Assembly: GCA_030248215.1 (NCBI GenBank)
Contig: JASANG010003183.1
Location: forward strand, 1-64,000
Direction: 5' to 3'
Length of the DNA stretch: 64,000 nucleotides
DNA from: Enoplolaimus lenunculus
Taxonomy: Eukaryota; Nematoda; Enoplea; Enoplida; Thoracostomopsidae
The notes under the pieces were generated by a model. It was not told the DNA's origin. It ran no database searches and worked only from the letters and a program-made list of their open reading frames with translations. Below are positions 12,267-24,800 of the stretch, in pieces (the first letter of the stretch is position 1; every line of letters starts with the position of its first letter). Made by a program: the position numbers and the translations under genes.

Positions 12267-12634
12267 CAGGGTACAACCGGAGGTCTGCCTCCGGCTCCGG
12301 CAGAAAAGCGGCCCCCGGCTCCGGTAGAGTTTTTGCCGGAGATTCCGGCAATTTCGGTAGTAAAATTTTGCACAATTTTGCAAAATTTAGCAGTTTAGTG
12401 CGTTTCGTTTCACTTTTGTCACAATTTTCAGGAAAGAATTTCTGAAGTTTCGCAGAAAATTAGCGTAAAACCAAACAACCTAACAACATACTGCATGTAT
12501 TCGCTAAAATTAACTAATTAACCATCATTTTTACTACCTAATTTCCCCTCACCTCCGGCTTTGGCTACGGCTCCTGCTCTGGCAAGTTTCGTTGACTTCC
12601 GGCTCCGTCATTTTTCACCTCTGGTTGCACCCTG
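12267..12634. mobile_element. hAT-like element H
   Basis: Starts CAGGGTACAACCGGAGGT and ends ACCTCTGGTTGCACCCTG, a clear inverted pair. The interior has TTACTACCTAATTTCCCCTC and TTTTACTACCGAA-type blocks. Diverged inverted copies lie at 18381-18628 and about 41156-41312. Confidence 0.65.
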
Positions 12635-12773
12635 CTAACTACCATAAACAATTATAATTTATGAGAACGGTTCGTTTCAATTAAGTTTCTCAAGCACGAA
12701 CGCAAGAGAGATGAAAGTTTTTCTGAACATAACACCAACAAGTGCAATTTAATCATTCCAACTCACTGCTAAA

Positions 12774-13411
12774 CAGGGATGTGCGGTCTCGGTCTGGCCT
12801 CGGTAAGTCTCGAGATTTGTCTGGTCTTGGTCTCGGTCTTGATTTTTTGAGTCTCGGTAGGTTTCAAACCGAGTCCAAAACAGAAAGCAAGTTCCCGTTT
12901 GTTTCTGATCAACTTCCACAATAAACGGACGTCAGCTGCATTTGTTGATTTTTCACTATATTTTTGCTGTTTTTACTAATGTCAAAGCACAGATAGTTCT
13001 ATTTATTGATGCTATTTAAGGAATCGTGCCAAAAAATTTCGAGTTTAAATAAACTGACGATTGGCGATTCATTTTCATTGGAAAAATGCTGAAAGCGTAG
13101 TTTTGACGCATATTTTACCGTCGTCTGTGGCGTAGGGCCATGTTGTATTCCTGTATCTGTATCAATGTCTTTTGCTTGAAATAAAATTGTGCAGTAATTT
13201 TTGCGTTTAATATAATACATTCTGACCAGATGCAACATTTTATTATGCTAGAAGAACACAGAAGTACGAAAAAACATTCAAAACGTTTGTTACAAAAATT
13301 TTATGTTTATGCTCGGTAACGATTAACAATTTACCGAGACCAAACATTCTCGGTCTCGGTTGTCTGGTCTCGGTCTCGGGTCTCGTTTTTGACCGAGACC
13401 GCAAATCCCTG
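12774..13411. mobile_element. hAT-like element with GGTCTCGGT repeats
   Basis: CAGGGATGTGCGGTCTCGG on the left mirrors CCGAGACCGCAAATCCCTG on the right. Both ends carry runs of GGTCTCGGT. Flanks CTGCTAAA and TTGTTAAG could be a decayed 8-bp target duplication. No transposase is seen in the 638 bp. Confidence 0.65.
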
Positions 13412-13610
13412 TTGTTAAGGGCAAAAAGTATCGACAGAGAATAATTTTTGCAGTGCCGATGGTGCCAATTCTCACGAAAAGTGCCGATATTGTCGATACT
13501 GATGCCGGTTAATCGACACATCCCTAACATGTAGTTTGCAGCATTTCCTAGCCGAATGGAATTTCAGTATAAATTAATTTTCTATATAACGTATATATAT
13601 AAACGTAATA
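13412..13610 (+). other. HUS1 upstream region
   Basis: Another relic ending in GTTAATCGACACATCCCTA (hAT-like end) lies before 13530. GGAATTTCAG at 13558-13567, 43 bases before the HUS1 ATG, could be a trans-splice acceptor. Confidence 0.4.
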
Positions 13611-16600
13611 ATGAAATTTATGGCCAAAATTAGCGATGCTATCTCTATGGAAACAGTGACACGAATTGTTGCCACAGTGGCCAAAATATCGAAGGTAATG
13701 CTTCTTGTTTTTGCGCCAGGATAAAAGGAATTTAAACATGTTTTAACCAGGAATCGAACAGTTCAGGAATTTGCGCCGAGATTATTTAGTTAAAAATAAA
13801 TTACTTACAAGAAAATTCATTTCTCATTGCATTGTTGAATGAATACGTGTTTGACATTTAAGTTTCATCTTGTTAATACGTAGTATCGCTATTTCGAATT
13901 TATGTTCAGCGTATTGATTTAGGGATGTACTATTCGTTTGATGCCTGATAAATTTGCGCTCGCTTCAACTGCGCAAATGCGTGATCATGCCTACAAGCTT
14001 TGGGTTGAGCTGATGCCTTCTCGTTTATTCGATGTGTACAAGATTCAAGGTACTAGGTATACTATATATAATATCTGTACTACTGAGTACTAATGTTTTA
14101 AAATATTTTTGTCCCTGCACCCTTGCATTCCTACGTGATTTTCAGATGATTGCGGTGGGGGCATATTTCGTTTTAATGCCTGGATTTAATGGTTGCAAAT
14201 TGGTATATAGGTAACCTATGTGTGATATGAGTATCGTAAAATGTTACTGTTCCGAGTTTCATATCTGAAACCAGTAAGATTTTTAATGTCAGTGCACTTG
14301 ATTTAGAGTCTGTCTCGTATTAGTTTTCATTTGTCATTTTGAAAATATGAGCAATCAGTTTTTTGCTTGACGTTAATGATTTGCCATGTTGTTTTAGGTT
14401 TATCAGAAGACGCGAATGAAATTGTTTTGGATTGTGTCGCTGACGACTTGCATCGTGCTTTTCGCTCGTCTCAATCAGCTGCTAAACAGGTACGTATATG
14501 AGTTAATGGTGGTTTGCTTGTTCGGAATGTATGCATAAATTTTTAGCAACTTCTGAAGCTGAGTTTGCTTAGTGCGGTACGAAGTGATTTACTTGCTCGA
14601 CAATGTATCACCGCACTACACTAGTATGAATTTTTGCAAAAATTCCGGACGAAACAGGAATTATTGTGGAACTCGGCTTCAAAGTATACTTGGTGGAAGG
14701 CAAGGCAGCATACTCAACCTCATATCTCATCACCGACAAATAGTTGATTCACCCGCAAACAGGGATGAAATCATATTTTGATAAGATTTTCTTCGTTTCA
14801 CCGAAACTGTATTTCTAGATATTAGCTTAAAGGCTAAGCGGCACCTTTGGTGCTGCATTTTTTTAAATTCAGGGTTCCATCGGAATTCCTATTCCGTTGG
14901 GTCAAATGGTTTGAACATTAAAAAATTTTGTAGTTGCTAAATTAGTATATAATTAAAATTCAAAAAGGATGCATTTATTCTCGTTTAGTTCATTTAATAA
15001 GTTGTTAGATTAAAATGCTTGATGAGTAATATGGTAAGATTGATGAAAACGAAGAAGAGATCACAGAACACTCGCTTAACGCACGTTTTGACTAGTTTAC
15101 CAAAAAGTAAAACAGTAATTCAGTGGTGAAGATTATTTTAGATACCGGTTCATGTTACGCCAGAATTTAGTTCATGTTGGAACCGGGATAATTTAAGCCG
15201 TAATGCCCCACATACATATTTTGGAAAACTGTTCAGCAGGTGTGATCAATGTTTCTTACATAAACAAGAAATAACTTGTTATATGCAAATTAGAATTTAG
15301 AACACGTTCAATTAAAGAGTGAACTTATACGTAAACAAAAAGTACTTCTCAGATTTCTGAGATAAACAATTTGGGAGAACCGGTTTAGGGTTGCTAATTT
15401 GCAATCGCTTTGATTTGTATACCGAATTTCAAAGGTGGATCCCCTAATAGCCAAATGTTGAAGCCACCACTGCTTGTAGTTAATGGCATTAAATTCGAAA
15501 CACAAAGCTCGACGTTAACAGGCTTTGTAGTAAAAAGTTAGTTATAATTTGTTCGGTAATTAACGAGTTTCACGTTGGACCGACAACCTTTTTTGTGTAA
15601 TTTTCCGGTAAAATTACTGTTTTAGATAAACTCCCATTTAGCCATGCATGGTCGCTCTTATATAGCATCTGCAACACTATAATTTAGGTGCGCGCTTATT
15701 AATTATATTACCTGTCGTAGTTGGACTATATGTATTGAGAGCAGCTCGAACACACTTAAGCAATTAAGCTGATATGCAAGTTATTTATTTATCGGTTTTG
15801 GAGGTTTGTAAACAATTTATTCAGCTTCCCTCACACCCAAAAACCCTTTATTGGTGAAATTAAATTGCTTGTAACCCTAATAATTAATGAAATATTGTAA
15901 AAAGTCTTATCATTGTAAATTAGAATAATGGAAAATTTAACGTTATGCGTCGCTTGTTTGCAATATTGTTTGGCGCAGGTGATTATCAGACTTGCGAAAC
16001 AAAATAAACAAGCGTTTTTGACAATTGAAATCCAACAAGAATCAAGCGGCCGCGGCTCGCACAGAACAACATCGCCTTCAACTACTATTCAAAATGGGAC
16101 AGCAACGAACGAAGAAGCAAGTACCTCGGCAGTTAGCGGGTCGTCTAGGGTTGTGACCCATAACATTCCAGTCGGTTTAGTACCACAACGTCATTGGATT
16201 GAGTCGGCAGAGCCTGGTGTTATTGATTCCGATGTTAGTTTTTATTTGCCGTTGTTGAAGGTACGTAAATAATCTAAGCCCGTATTCTGAAATCTGTACA
16301 GCGATTATCACCAGTTGGTGATAGGTTGTGTATCATTACAATTAGTGAATACTGGGTTTGGTGTATCATTAGAATTAGTGAATAGTGAGTTTTGAATTTT
16401 GCAAAAGTTTTTTGCGTTTAATTTTGTTCTACCTTGTTGCTGACCTGGTGATATGTACTACACAAAGCTGAGAATACGAGTCCTAAACGGCAGCTGTTAT
16501 GTCGAGATTTGTGTCACCTGCAAGCAACCAACCTTTTCGTCTGTTTGTAAAGTAGTTTGTAGTAATGTTTTGAATGCTACGATAGAGTATTAACTTTGTT

Positions 16601-17647
16601 TCATAACACTAGCACACGAAATGTAGGTAATTTCGTAATCAAAATCGGATAATGTATTTTGGCATCGGTTTAACGTACAACATTGTTGTATGCCTGAAAT
16701 ACGACTTACGCTAAAATTAGTAGGTATTAATATGCAACATTTCATATTTGAAAAGTTAAGGCACCGTAAAGTGTTACCACTAACTGTGATGTAATATTGT
16801 ACATCGTTCACTTGTATTTAATATAGCTAACGGTGTATTTCTCATTAGCTTTTTATTTTGGTTGAACAATAATATTCCATAATGTAATTTTGTTTCAGAA
16901 TCTGCAAAAGATTATTGCTGGCATGAAAAATATTGCAAGTCACGTCACAGTGTCAGCGAATCACGCCGGTTTATTGTCGCTCAAAGGTGAAACTGATTCT
17001 GTTGCAATTCGCACCCATTTTCGAGATATCACATATCCTGATGTGGAAACTGAAAATCAAGTGTCGGTAAATAGCTTGAATTTCTTAGGTTTTAAGCAAT
17101 CTGGTGCGTTTTGATTTACGGAGATAGGAGAATGACATATTACATTTTATGCAAATTTGTACTTCATTTTAGAGCAGTGTTATTAACACTGTGTGAATCA
17201 TTTATCACCATAATAAGGTTTTCAAACAAACTAACTATGTACAGCATTCGAAGGTGCTAAAATGCGCGCATATGCAGGACGAACTCTGCTGAACATGTAC
17301 TAAACTGTGAACTTGACTATATTCGGAATAATACATTTGAAGTTTTATTACAAAGTTGAAAAAGTATGTAGTAGTTAGCACAATTTGAGAATACGGCTAT
17401 TACTTTCTTCGAAAATCTTTTTTGATTGTTTTAGCAACGGTCAGCTGTGGCTTTGGCGGATCCTGATAAAATGCATTCTGTCCGTGTGGATATTAAATCG
17501 TTATATACTTATCTTGTGGCGTTGCAAGCGATATTTTTCTCTGGGTTTCGGCTGGTTTGCAGTATTGTGTCTCAGCGTCAGTTGCATTTCTACATGATCA
17601 ACGATGATTGTTCATTTCATTATGTGTTGCCGGCTGTTTCGCTATAG
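13611..17647 (+). CDS. hus1: Checkpoint clamp subunit HUS1
   Basis: HUS1 is one of three subunits of the PCNA-like 9-1-1 clamp, which is loaded at damaged DNA to activate ATR-type checkpoint signalling in the nucleus. Six exons join cleanly: 13611-13694, 13923-14049, 14398-14489, 15979-16260, 16899-17066 and 17435-17647, giving 321 aa (human about 280). The start MKFMAKISD matches the family's MKFRAKIVD. Further matches are MPDKFAL and LWVEL, RVVTHNIPVGLVP against RIVTHDIPIKVIP, DSDVSFYLPLLK, GMKNIASHVTV, and the end SFHYVLPAVSL. Residues about 121-156 form a Ser/Thr-rich insertion between the two clamp halves, which accounts for most of the extra length and looks disordered. All splice sites are GT/AG with matching phases. 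No transposon was recognised in its introns. Identity is secure. Confidence 0.94.
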
Positions 17648-18833
17648 TTTCTCTTGTTTTTTGAAAAGTTAATTTGGTTTGTTTTCTATGCATTATAATA
17701 ATTGTTTGAAATTTGGGATATCGTATGATATTCCAAATTTCAACGAATATCATATATTCAACGGGACAGTGTAACCTTTGGGTGCTGATAAACGAACAGA
17801 AAGTCGAACGGCAGAGGCACAGATGTGTTTTAAATAGCAAATACACGCCAGCAAATCGTTTCCGGCACAAAATCGCTTAGAAGCCTTTTAAAGATTATAA
17901 AACAAGTGTTATATTACAGTCGCGCAGAAAGCTGGAACATCGCTTAAAGTATATAGCGGGCTATTTCAATTTATTGGTTTTTATGTTTCCGGTTCATGAT
18001 ACTTTTTTCTGGCCGTCCAGGTTTGGATTTTAGAGAATTAAACGCAAATATAAGGTTGACTTCGTGACCGAGGTTACTGCACCTTAATAATTTTTGTCCA
18101 GGATACATTTTTGATTTTGTATGTGATGCTTTGGCTTATTTTTATTAGTAAACTAAACGTTTCTGTGTTGGTATTTGAGCAAAAGGCATAGCGAACTAGA
18201 AATTATTTCGTATTAGAACTGGTGTGTAACGGCTCTGTCTTAGTTTTCGATATTTATATTGACGTGTGATTTTATGTCGGAATTGTATCAGGTGTTCCGA
18301 CAAATTCTGTAGTGATATTTTGCGTTGCATTCGAAGTGTATTGGCTGAAGCATGATTCAATATAATGTTATTTAACTATCATGGTGCAACCGGAGGTGAA
18401 AAATACTGGAGTCGGAGGTGAGAAGAAATTAGGTAGTAATAATGATGGTTATTTTGTTAATTTTAGCACATATCTGCAATATGTTGTTTGGTTTTACTTT
18501 AATTTTCTGCAAAATTTCGGAAATTTTTTCCTGAAAGTGTGACAAAAGTATAACGAAACGCGTTAAACGATATGCAAAATTTTACTACCGAAATTGCCGG
18601 AACCTCCGGCTAAAATTCCACTTTGTAGCCTATAGCTAGAGCCCGAAAACGAAAATTTGGACAAAATTTCTGTGTTGCCTTGTGTGCCAGCACACAAGAA
18701 CATACTTTTGCTTGCAGCGTGTTTTCGGAAGTAAACCAGAAGACGTTTGATAGTTAAAAATGTTTGGTTCCTTGCGGGTACCCGGCACGCGCACTATTAA
18801 ACTAATGTAATTTATGTTTGTAGGTGTTTTATC
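17648..18833. other. Intergenic stretch between HUS1 and PNP
   Basis: No gene is seen. 18381-18628 is an inverted, end-trimmed copy of hAT-like element H (AAATTAGGTAGTAATAATG, TTTTACTACCGAAATTGCC). GTTTGTAG at 18816-18823, ten bases before the PNP ATG, resembles a trans-splice acceptor. The ~1.2 kb gap is too long for a standard nematode operon. Confidence 0.5.
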
Positions 18834-21800
18834 ATGGCACACTCGGTGTCTACGTAAGTTTTGATTTAAATTTGTTTTGAGAATTTTATAACGCTGTGTT
18901 TGTCAAGAAATTTTGAGATGATTTTAGAAACTTCATATCCTCTTAATAATGTTGGTCGTGCAAAGATCAAGAGCGGAACGTTTTTCTGTAGGACTGCAAT
19001 ACAGCATGCTGAAGGTTTACACGTTTTTTTTGTGCTGAGGTTTCGGCAGAAGCTCATTTTTACGCTTATGTTTTCGCATAGGCTTAGGAATTATCAACTG
19101 ATCACATTGTAGTGATCTGAATAAAAGAAGGACTGTTATTTATTTTCTCTGTCCTGAGGGAACCCACTTGTTACTCGATTACAGACATTTGTTTTTAAGG
19201 CTTTCCATGTTAGACCCAATACTGTATTGACCCAAATAAGAGGGGATCCCCATTTTGAGTCCGAATCAATTGGAGTCCGTATCCCTAATAAGAGACCATA
19301 AGCAGATAGAGTCCCTAAACCATAATTAGAGTCCATAAATGTCAACCCTAATTCTAGTGCATAAATGACTCCAGGCCAAATAATTTGAGTTCTGAACTTT
19401 AAAGCGTACTTAAATTTTGAAAATACAATCCTAAGTATAACCTTCTATTATCGCTCAAGCTATTGATACTAGACGAATAAACGTTTAATCAAACGGAAAA
19501 TTGCAGTACCGGATATATATCAGTAACGAAGGGTGGCGGAGCGTGGGTTAAAAATAAATAACAGTCCGTAACCGAATAACAAGGGGGGGGGTTCCCTCTG
19601 AAGAGGCCAAATAAATATCAGTCCCCCCTCTTATTCGGGTCACTACAGCACTGTTCTATTTTTTATTATTTTGTGCAGAACTGGCTTGCTTCGAAGCATT
19701 TATGTTGATGGCCATGTCCGTTAATCTTTTTTTCTGGATTTAGTAATGTTTATACGGATTATTCGAGTGTCTTCTGCATATTTGATCAATCCAGGTCGTT
19801 ATATTCCGCTTTAGTTTCTGTTATGGACTATAATTATGACTTATGGAATCTGTCCACTAACGGCCTCTAATTAAGGATACGGCCTTCTATCGATTGAAAC
19901 CCAAACTAGGAACACTTTTATCCACCCTCTTATTCGTATCACTATAGTAGGTGCTTTCCTCAGGTTAAAATTTTTTTATGGCCAGATGCATAGTTTGAAA
20001 TCAGAAGCAACTACATTGCGCATTGTTAATTTCAGGAGATGCGAAGTGACCTATGAAGCTTGTGAAGACGCAGCAAACTTTATTAAACAAAAGTCTAAAC
20101 TTGAATCCGAAACGATTTCGCTCGGGATTATATGTGGAACAGGATTGGGTGGACTCGCTGACAAGCTTAGTGATGCTACGATACTTCCATTTACTGAAAT
20201 TCCTCATTTTCCGAAAGCAACAGGTTAGTGAAGTTGTTTGTGTTTCAGTAAATATTTACAATAATTACCTTAGTTCTTTTCGAGATATAATATGGTTTGT
20301 TTAAATCAGTAAGTTCTGTCAGAGTTTGTGTCGATCAGTTCAGATTGAATTACGTGGCCAACGTCAGGTTCAAAATTACGCTGATCAGTTTCTCCGGATA
20401 TCAATGGCTTTTGGTGGTGGTTTTGGCTACCCGTTGAATTTAAAACATTTCAAATAGGCTTCCCAATCTTTTGACTGAATAATTGGCTTGTAGATAGCTC
20501 AGTATGCTTGAAAATCAACGAAAATATTCTCCATTGGCGTGCAGGGATATTAAGAGTTCGTTACAAGCCAGGCTAAAACTTCTCTGGGGGTCGCCCGCTG
20601 CTCTCGTACTTCTACTGGCACTTGAATGAGTGGTTAAATAGCAATCAAATTTTTCATTGGCCGGAATCTTTGAAAAATAGTGATTTTGTCTAAATTATGT
20701 GTACTTGTGTATGTTATTATTTTATTAAAATTTGAATTTTTCAGCGCTTGGTCATAAAGGAAATATAGTCGTTGGAAAGCTGTCGAACAAACTGGTCGTG
20801 TGCTTGCAAGGACGGTATCATTGTTACGAAGGCTATTCCATGCAACAGGTAAGCGCATTTTAAGGTTTTGAGCTGCGTCGCTATCATAATTACAATTATT
20901 TATAATATTGTTCTTAATTCTAGCTCTAATTTTTCGCATTGTTTGTCTTTTAGGCAAAGCAACTTCCAACACTTATGTGCTGCAGAGAGCTCTGCTCTAG
21001 AGGGTGCAATTTAAGCATGCCTATGATGCATCACGGATCAGTTAGAAATTTGCTATCTGTATGTAACGTTGGTTTAAAATGTGATAAGTTTGTTTTGTAC
21101 CCGATTCATTAAAACCGGTCTGGTATCTAAATTAATAAAGCTGTAACGCTCATGATACGTAATTTGAGCGAATTTCATGTGAAACAAATAATAGAACAAA
21201 CTAGCAAATTAATCCGCACCAAATAGTGCATATTGGACTGTCAGTTGGTTTAAAATGTTGGTGTTACAAAATATTAATTCCAGCACTTAACCTAAGTGAT
21301 AGTTATTTATGTTTAGTTGAAAGTAAACACCAAATTTGTTACCTAATTTTGAAACTTTATTGGTTATAAATATTTAATATTCTAGATTACCCTGCCTGTT
21401 CGCGTCATGGCACTACTGGGTGTGAAACAGCTAATTGTTACCAACGCCGCTGGAGGGCTCAAACTAAACTATCGAATGGGTGACTTTATGATCATCGCGG
21501 ACCATTTAAATTTACCGGGTCTTGTTGGAATGAATCCGCTTGTTGGACTCAATGATGACCGGTTAGTTCCGTGAAGCGCTGTTGTGCAGTCGCCCCACAT
21601 CTAAGGGTAAGGATTACGCTTTGACTTAATCGTAGGCAAAGGCATAGGCTTATATGCTAAGGAATAGGTAAATCTTTGGTCTAAACCTAAGTCTGCGCGT
21701 ACATGTGGGGATAAATTGTGCAACGGTTCCGGACAGCCGTAACTGTATAGCTTCCGCTGGTTTAAGTTCGTGGTCGTCGTATCATTGAATGTGTGTAGCA

Positions 21801-24800
21801 CCTATTGTCAGTTGGTTATAGTACTTGTAATTTTCGAACACCGGAATTGCGACCTTTAAAATTTTGCTCATTTTTTATTATTGGTTTGCCCAACTTTCCT
21901 GAAATTTCTAAGGTCCACTGTTGGTACAGTTGTCTTGTTATGATAACATATTGCTGACTGCATGTGATACACACAGCTAATACACCCATATAGCTAACGC
22001 AGATCCATACAGCTAACGCAGGGAGTTTATATACTTCCATGTTTTTCCGCATTATTTAACTCCTGGTCTAATCTTTTCATCTTATTGGAGTTTTGCGCTA
22101 ATGGCGCGGCGCTGTCAGAATTTTGTGTTGGAATAGCGAGTAAAGTTAAATGGGAAAATGTTAAATACACTAGCAGCAGCTCATGATTTTGTATTTTTTA
22201 ATCTATATGAAGGGATATAGCGAGGGCGGCCCATGTATAGAACAGGGCCGAAACAGTAGTATAAGCATATTCCTAAGCCTAAGCCTAAGCGTATAGATGA
22301 GCCTAAGCCTAAGCCTAAGCAAAAAATAGTCTAAAGCTTAAACTGACTCTATTATAGCCTCTCCGGAAAACGATCCGGCCCTGTTCTTTATATGGGCTGC
22401 GAGGTCGATGTTTTGCGTTTAGTGTCAGTTACCATATGTCTGACATCGTTTCAATTCAGAGTAAGAAGTCTGTAAATCTTTTGAACCAGTGAAGTAAGTC
22501 GAAATTGGTATTACCGAATTTTACAATATATGCTTTGTGTTTTATTTTTCTGTGGATATTGTTTTTAGATTTGGCTGTCGATTTCCAACACTGGACGGAA
22601 TTTATGATAAAGGATTGATCGAATTGGCGTTTACCGTTGCGAAGGACCAAGGTAGGTACAGTTTGTTGTTAGGTTCATGAAAAATTTGCGTACAGTATGT
22701 GACGAGTTCAAAACCCGTTTGGGTGGTGCTGGCCGCAATTCAAAATTTTTATTTGCAAACTGAATTGCGGCACCGTACAGAAAGCCACGGCCAATGTCAC
22801 AAACCGCCGTATGGCGACCGTTACTGGACGCCAGGCGTCTTTGTGCGGCAGCGTAAGAGTATTTGTGTACGGCGCTAAACATTAAAATGATCAAAAAGGA
22901 ACACCGTATTTTTTCTTCCTTCTATTGTTGCATTCTAAGTTATTACCATGGCCTATACAATTACTGGCCCATGTTACTTTAAGGGGCGTCTAGATTTCTG
23001 ATGGATCCATAAAAGAGTAGGTTTTAGATTCTAGATTACATTTTTTGCTTAGGCTTAGGCTTAAGCTTAGGCTTAGGAACACCTATTTGCAACGCTTAGG
23101 CTTAGGAACACATTCTTGCAACGCTCAGGCTTAGACTTAGGAATATGCTTAACCTACTGTTACGCCGCTTAAAGTAACATTGGCCCAATACTTCTGTGTG
23201 AGGGTTGTCGGGTAAGAGAAGCGTTCAATTATTTGTGTTTTATATATTTTTTCATACTTTAATTTAGGATTTTTGGAACATCTTCATAAAGGTGTTTACT
23301 GTATGATTTTTGGACCAATGTTCGCAACAGATACTGAAGTAGCATACATACAACAAACGTTAAAGGCCGATGCTATTGGTTAGTGCTTATAACACGAGTA
23401 TGCATATGCAAATTGATTTTGGTATAAATATTCTGACAAGATTGCGCGTTTGTTTCTGTGGAAGGAAACACGGGACAGAATAAGCAAAGTGAACGGTAAG
23501 CTAAACGCCAATTTAGTGCGAAAAAAGTACAAAATTGCTAGAATACGGATCACTCGGTTTTACCATAATATTTTGTTATGGGGCGATATCGGTCGTGCTC
23601 AAAAAGCCCAACTGTTTGTGAAATATTTTAAAGTTTTCAGTTGGTTCGTGTTTGGAATTGAAACCATTTTCTGTTTTCAGGCATGAGTACGTGTTCAGAA
23701 GTAACTGTTGCTGCTCATCAAAGGATCAAAGTACTCGGAATATCGGTCATTACGGATTCTGTGTGAGTGTTTTTGAATGTTTTGACAGTTGTCCGTTACG
23801 TTTCAATTTATAATGTGCAGGCTTCGTTTGATAGCATTTTTTAATTTATACAGTGCCAGGGATGTGCTGTGTCGTAGAGATAAGTGTCTCTATAATGTTG
23901 ACGGGTGGCGCAAGGATGAACACTTATTCTCTCTGGGTCGATTTGTGTTTAGTTAATGTTGGTCGGTCGATGTTAAGAACGATTCATGTATAGAACAGGG
24001 CCGGAACAGTAGTATAAGCGTATTCCTAAGCCTAAGCCTAAGTCTAAGCGTATGGATGAGTATATTCCTAAGCCTAAGCTTAAGCCTAAGAATAAGCCTA
24101 AGCAAAAAATAGTCTAAAGCTTAAACTGACTCTATAATAGCCCCTCCGGAAAACGATCCGGCCCTGTTCTATACATGGGCCTTAAGAACAATATCGAAAC
24201 TGAAATAAAAGTCGAAAGTTTTGTGGTTTCTTTGCAAAACTTTTGTACTCTTTTTGGCGATTATTTTAAAGAGACTGGTTGTTGCAGATCAGTCAGTGAT
24301 TTCAGGGTCTCTGAGCCTCATTTTGTGCGCGTTTTATGCAGAAATTTTTGCGTTTACTGGCTAGTAACTAATTGTTTAACTGGCGTGAACTATACAGTTA
24401 AATAAAAAATATTAATTTATTGAAATGTTAGCGACTAATCCGGTTCCGACCTATAATTTGGTGTATAATAAATATCCATCGTAATTAATCATATTTTAAG
24501 CCCTGTATATTAAAAAAAATCCAGGATTCGAACCTGAATAATTTAAACCGGTCTTGTACACACACCGTACACGATTAGGTTGTAAGCTTATGCTTTTGCC
24601 TAAGCCTAAGCAGTAACTAACCCTAGAAGAGATTAGCGTACAGGAGCCATCTAAAATTGTTAAATCTTTGGAGCCATGTAAAATTATTAAACCTTTGGAT
24701 CCATGTAAAATTATTAAACCTTTGGAGCCATCTAAAATTAATAAATCTTTATGTTGCAATGTTTTAGCGCTCAGTATGGTGAAACCGGTCCTCCAAATGC

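Noticed and set aside
12188-12373. Gly/Ala-rich short open frame
   Set aside because: It lies across the left end of hAT-like element H and reflects its CCGGAGG words.
22631-22894. 87-codon open frame on the - strand in PNP intron 5
   Set aside because: No motif; it covers an intronic hairpin and the exon 5 donor.
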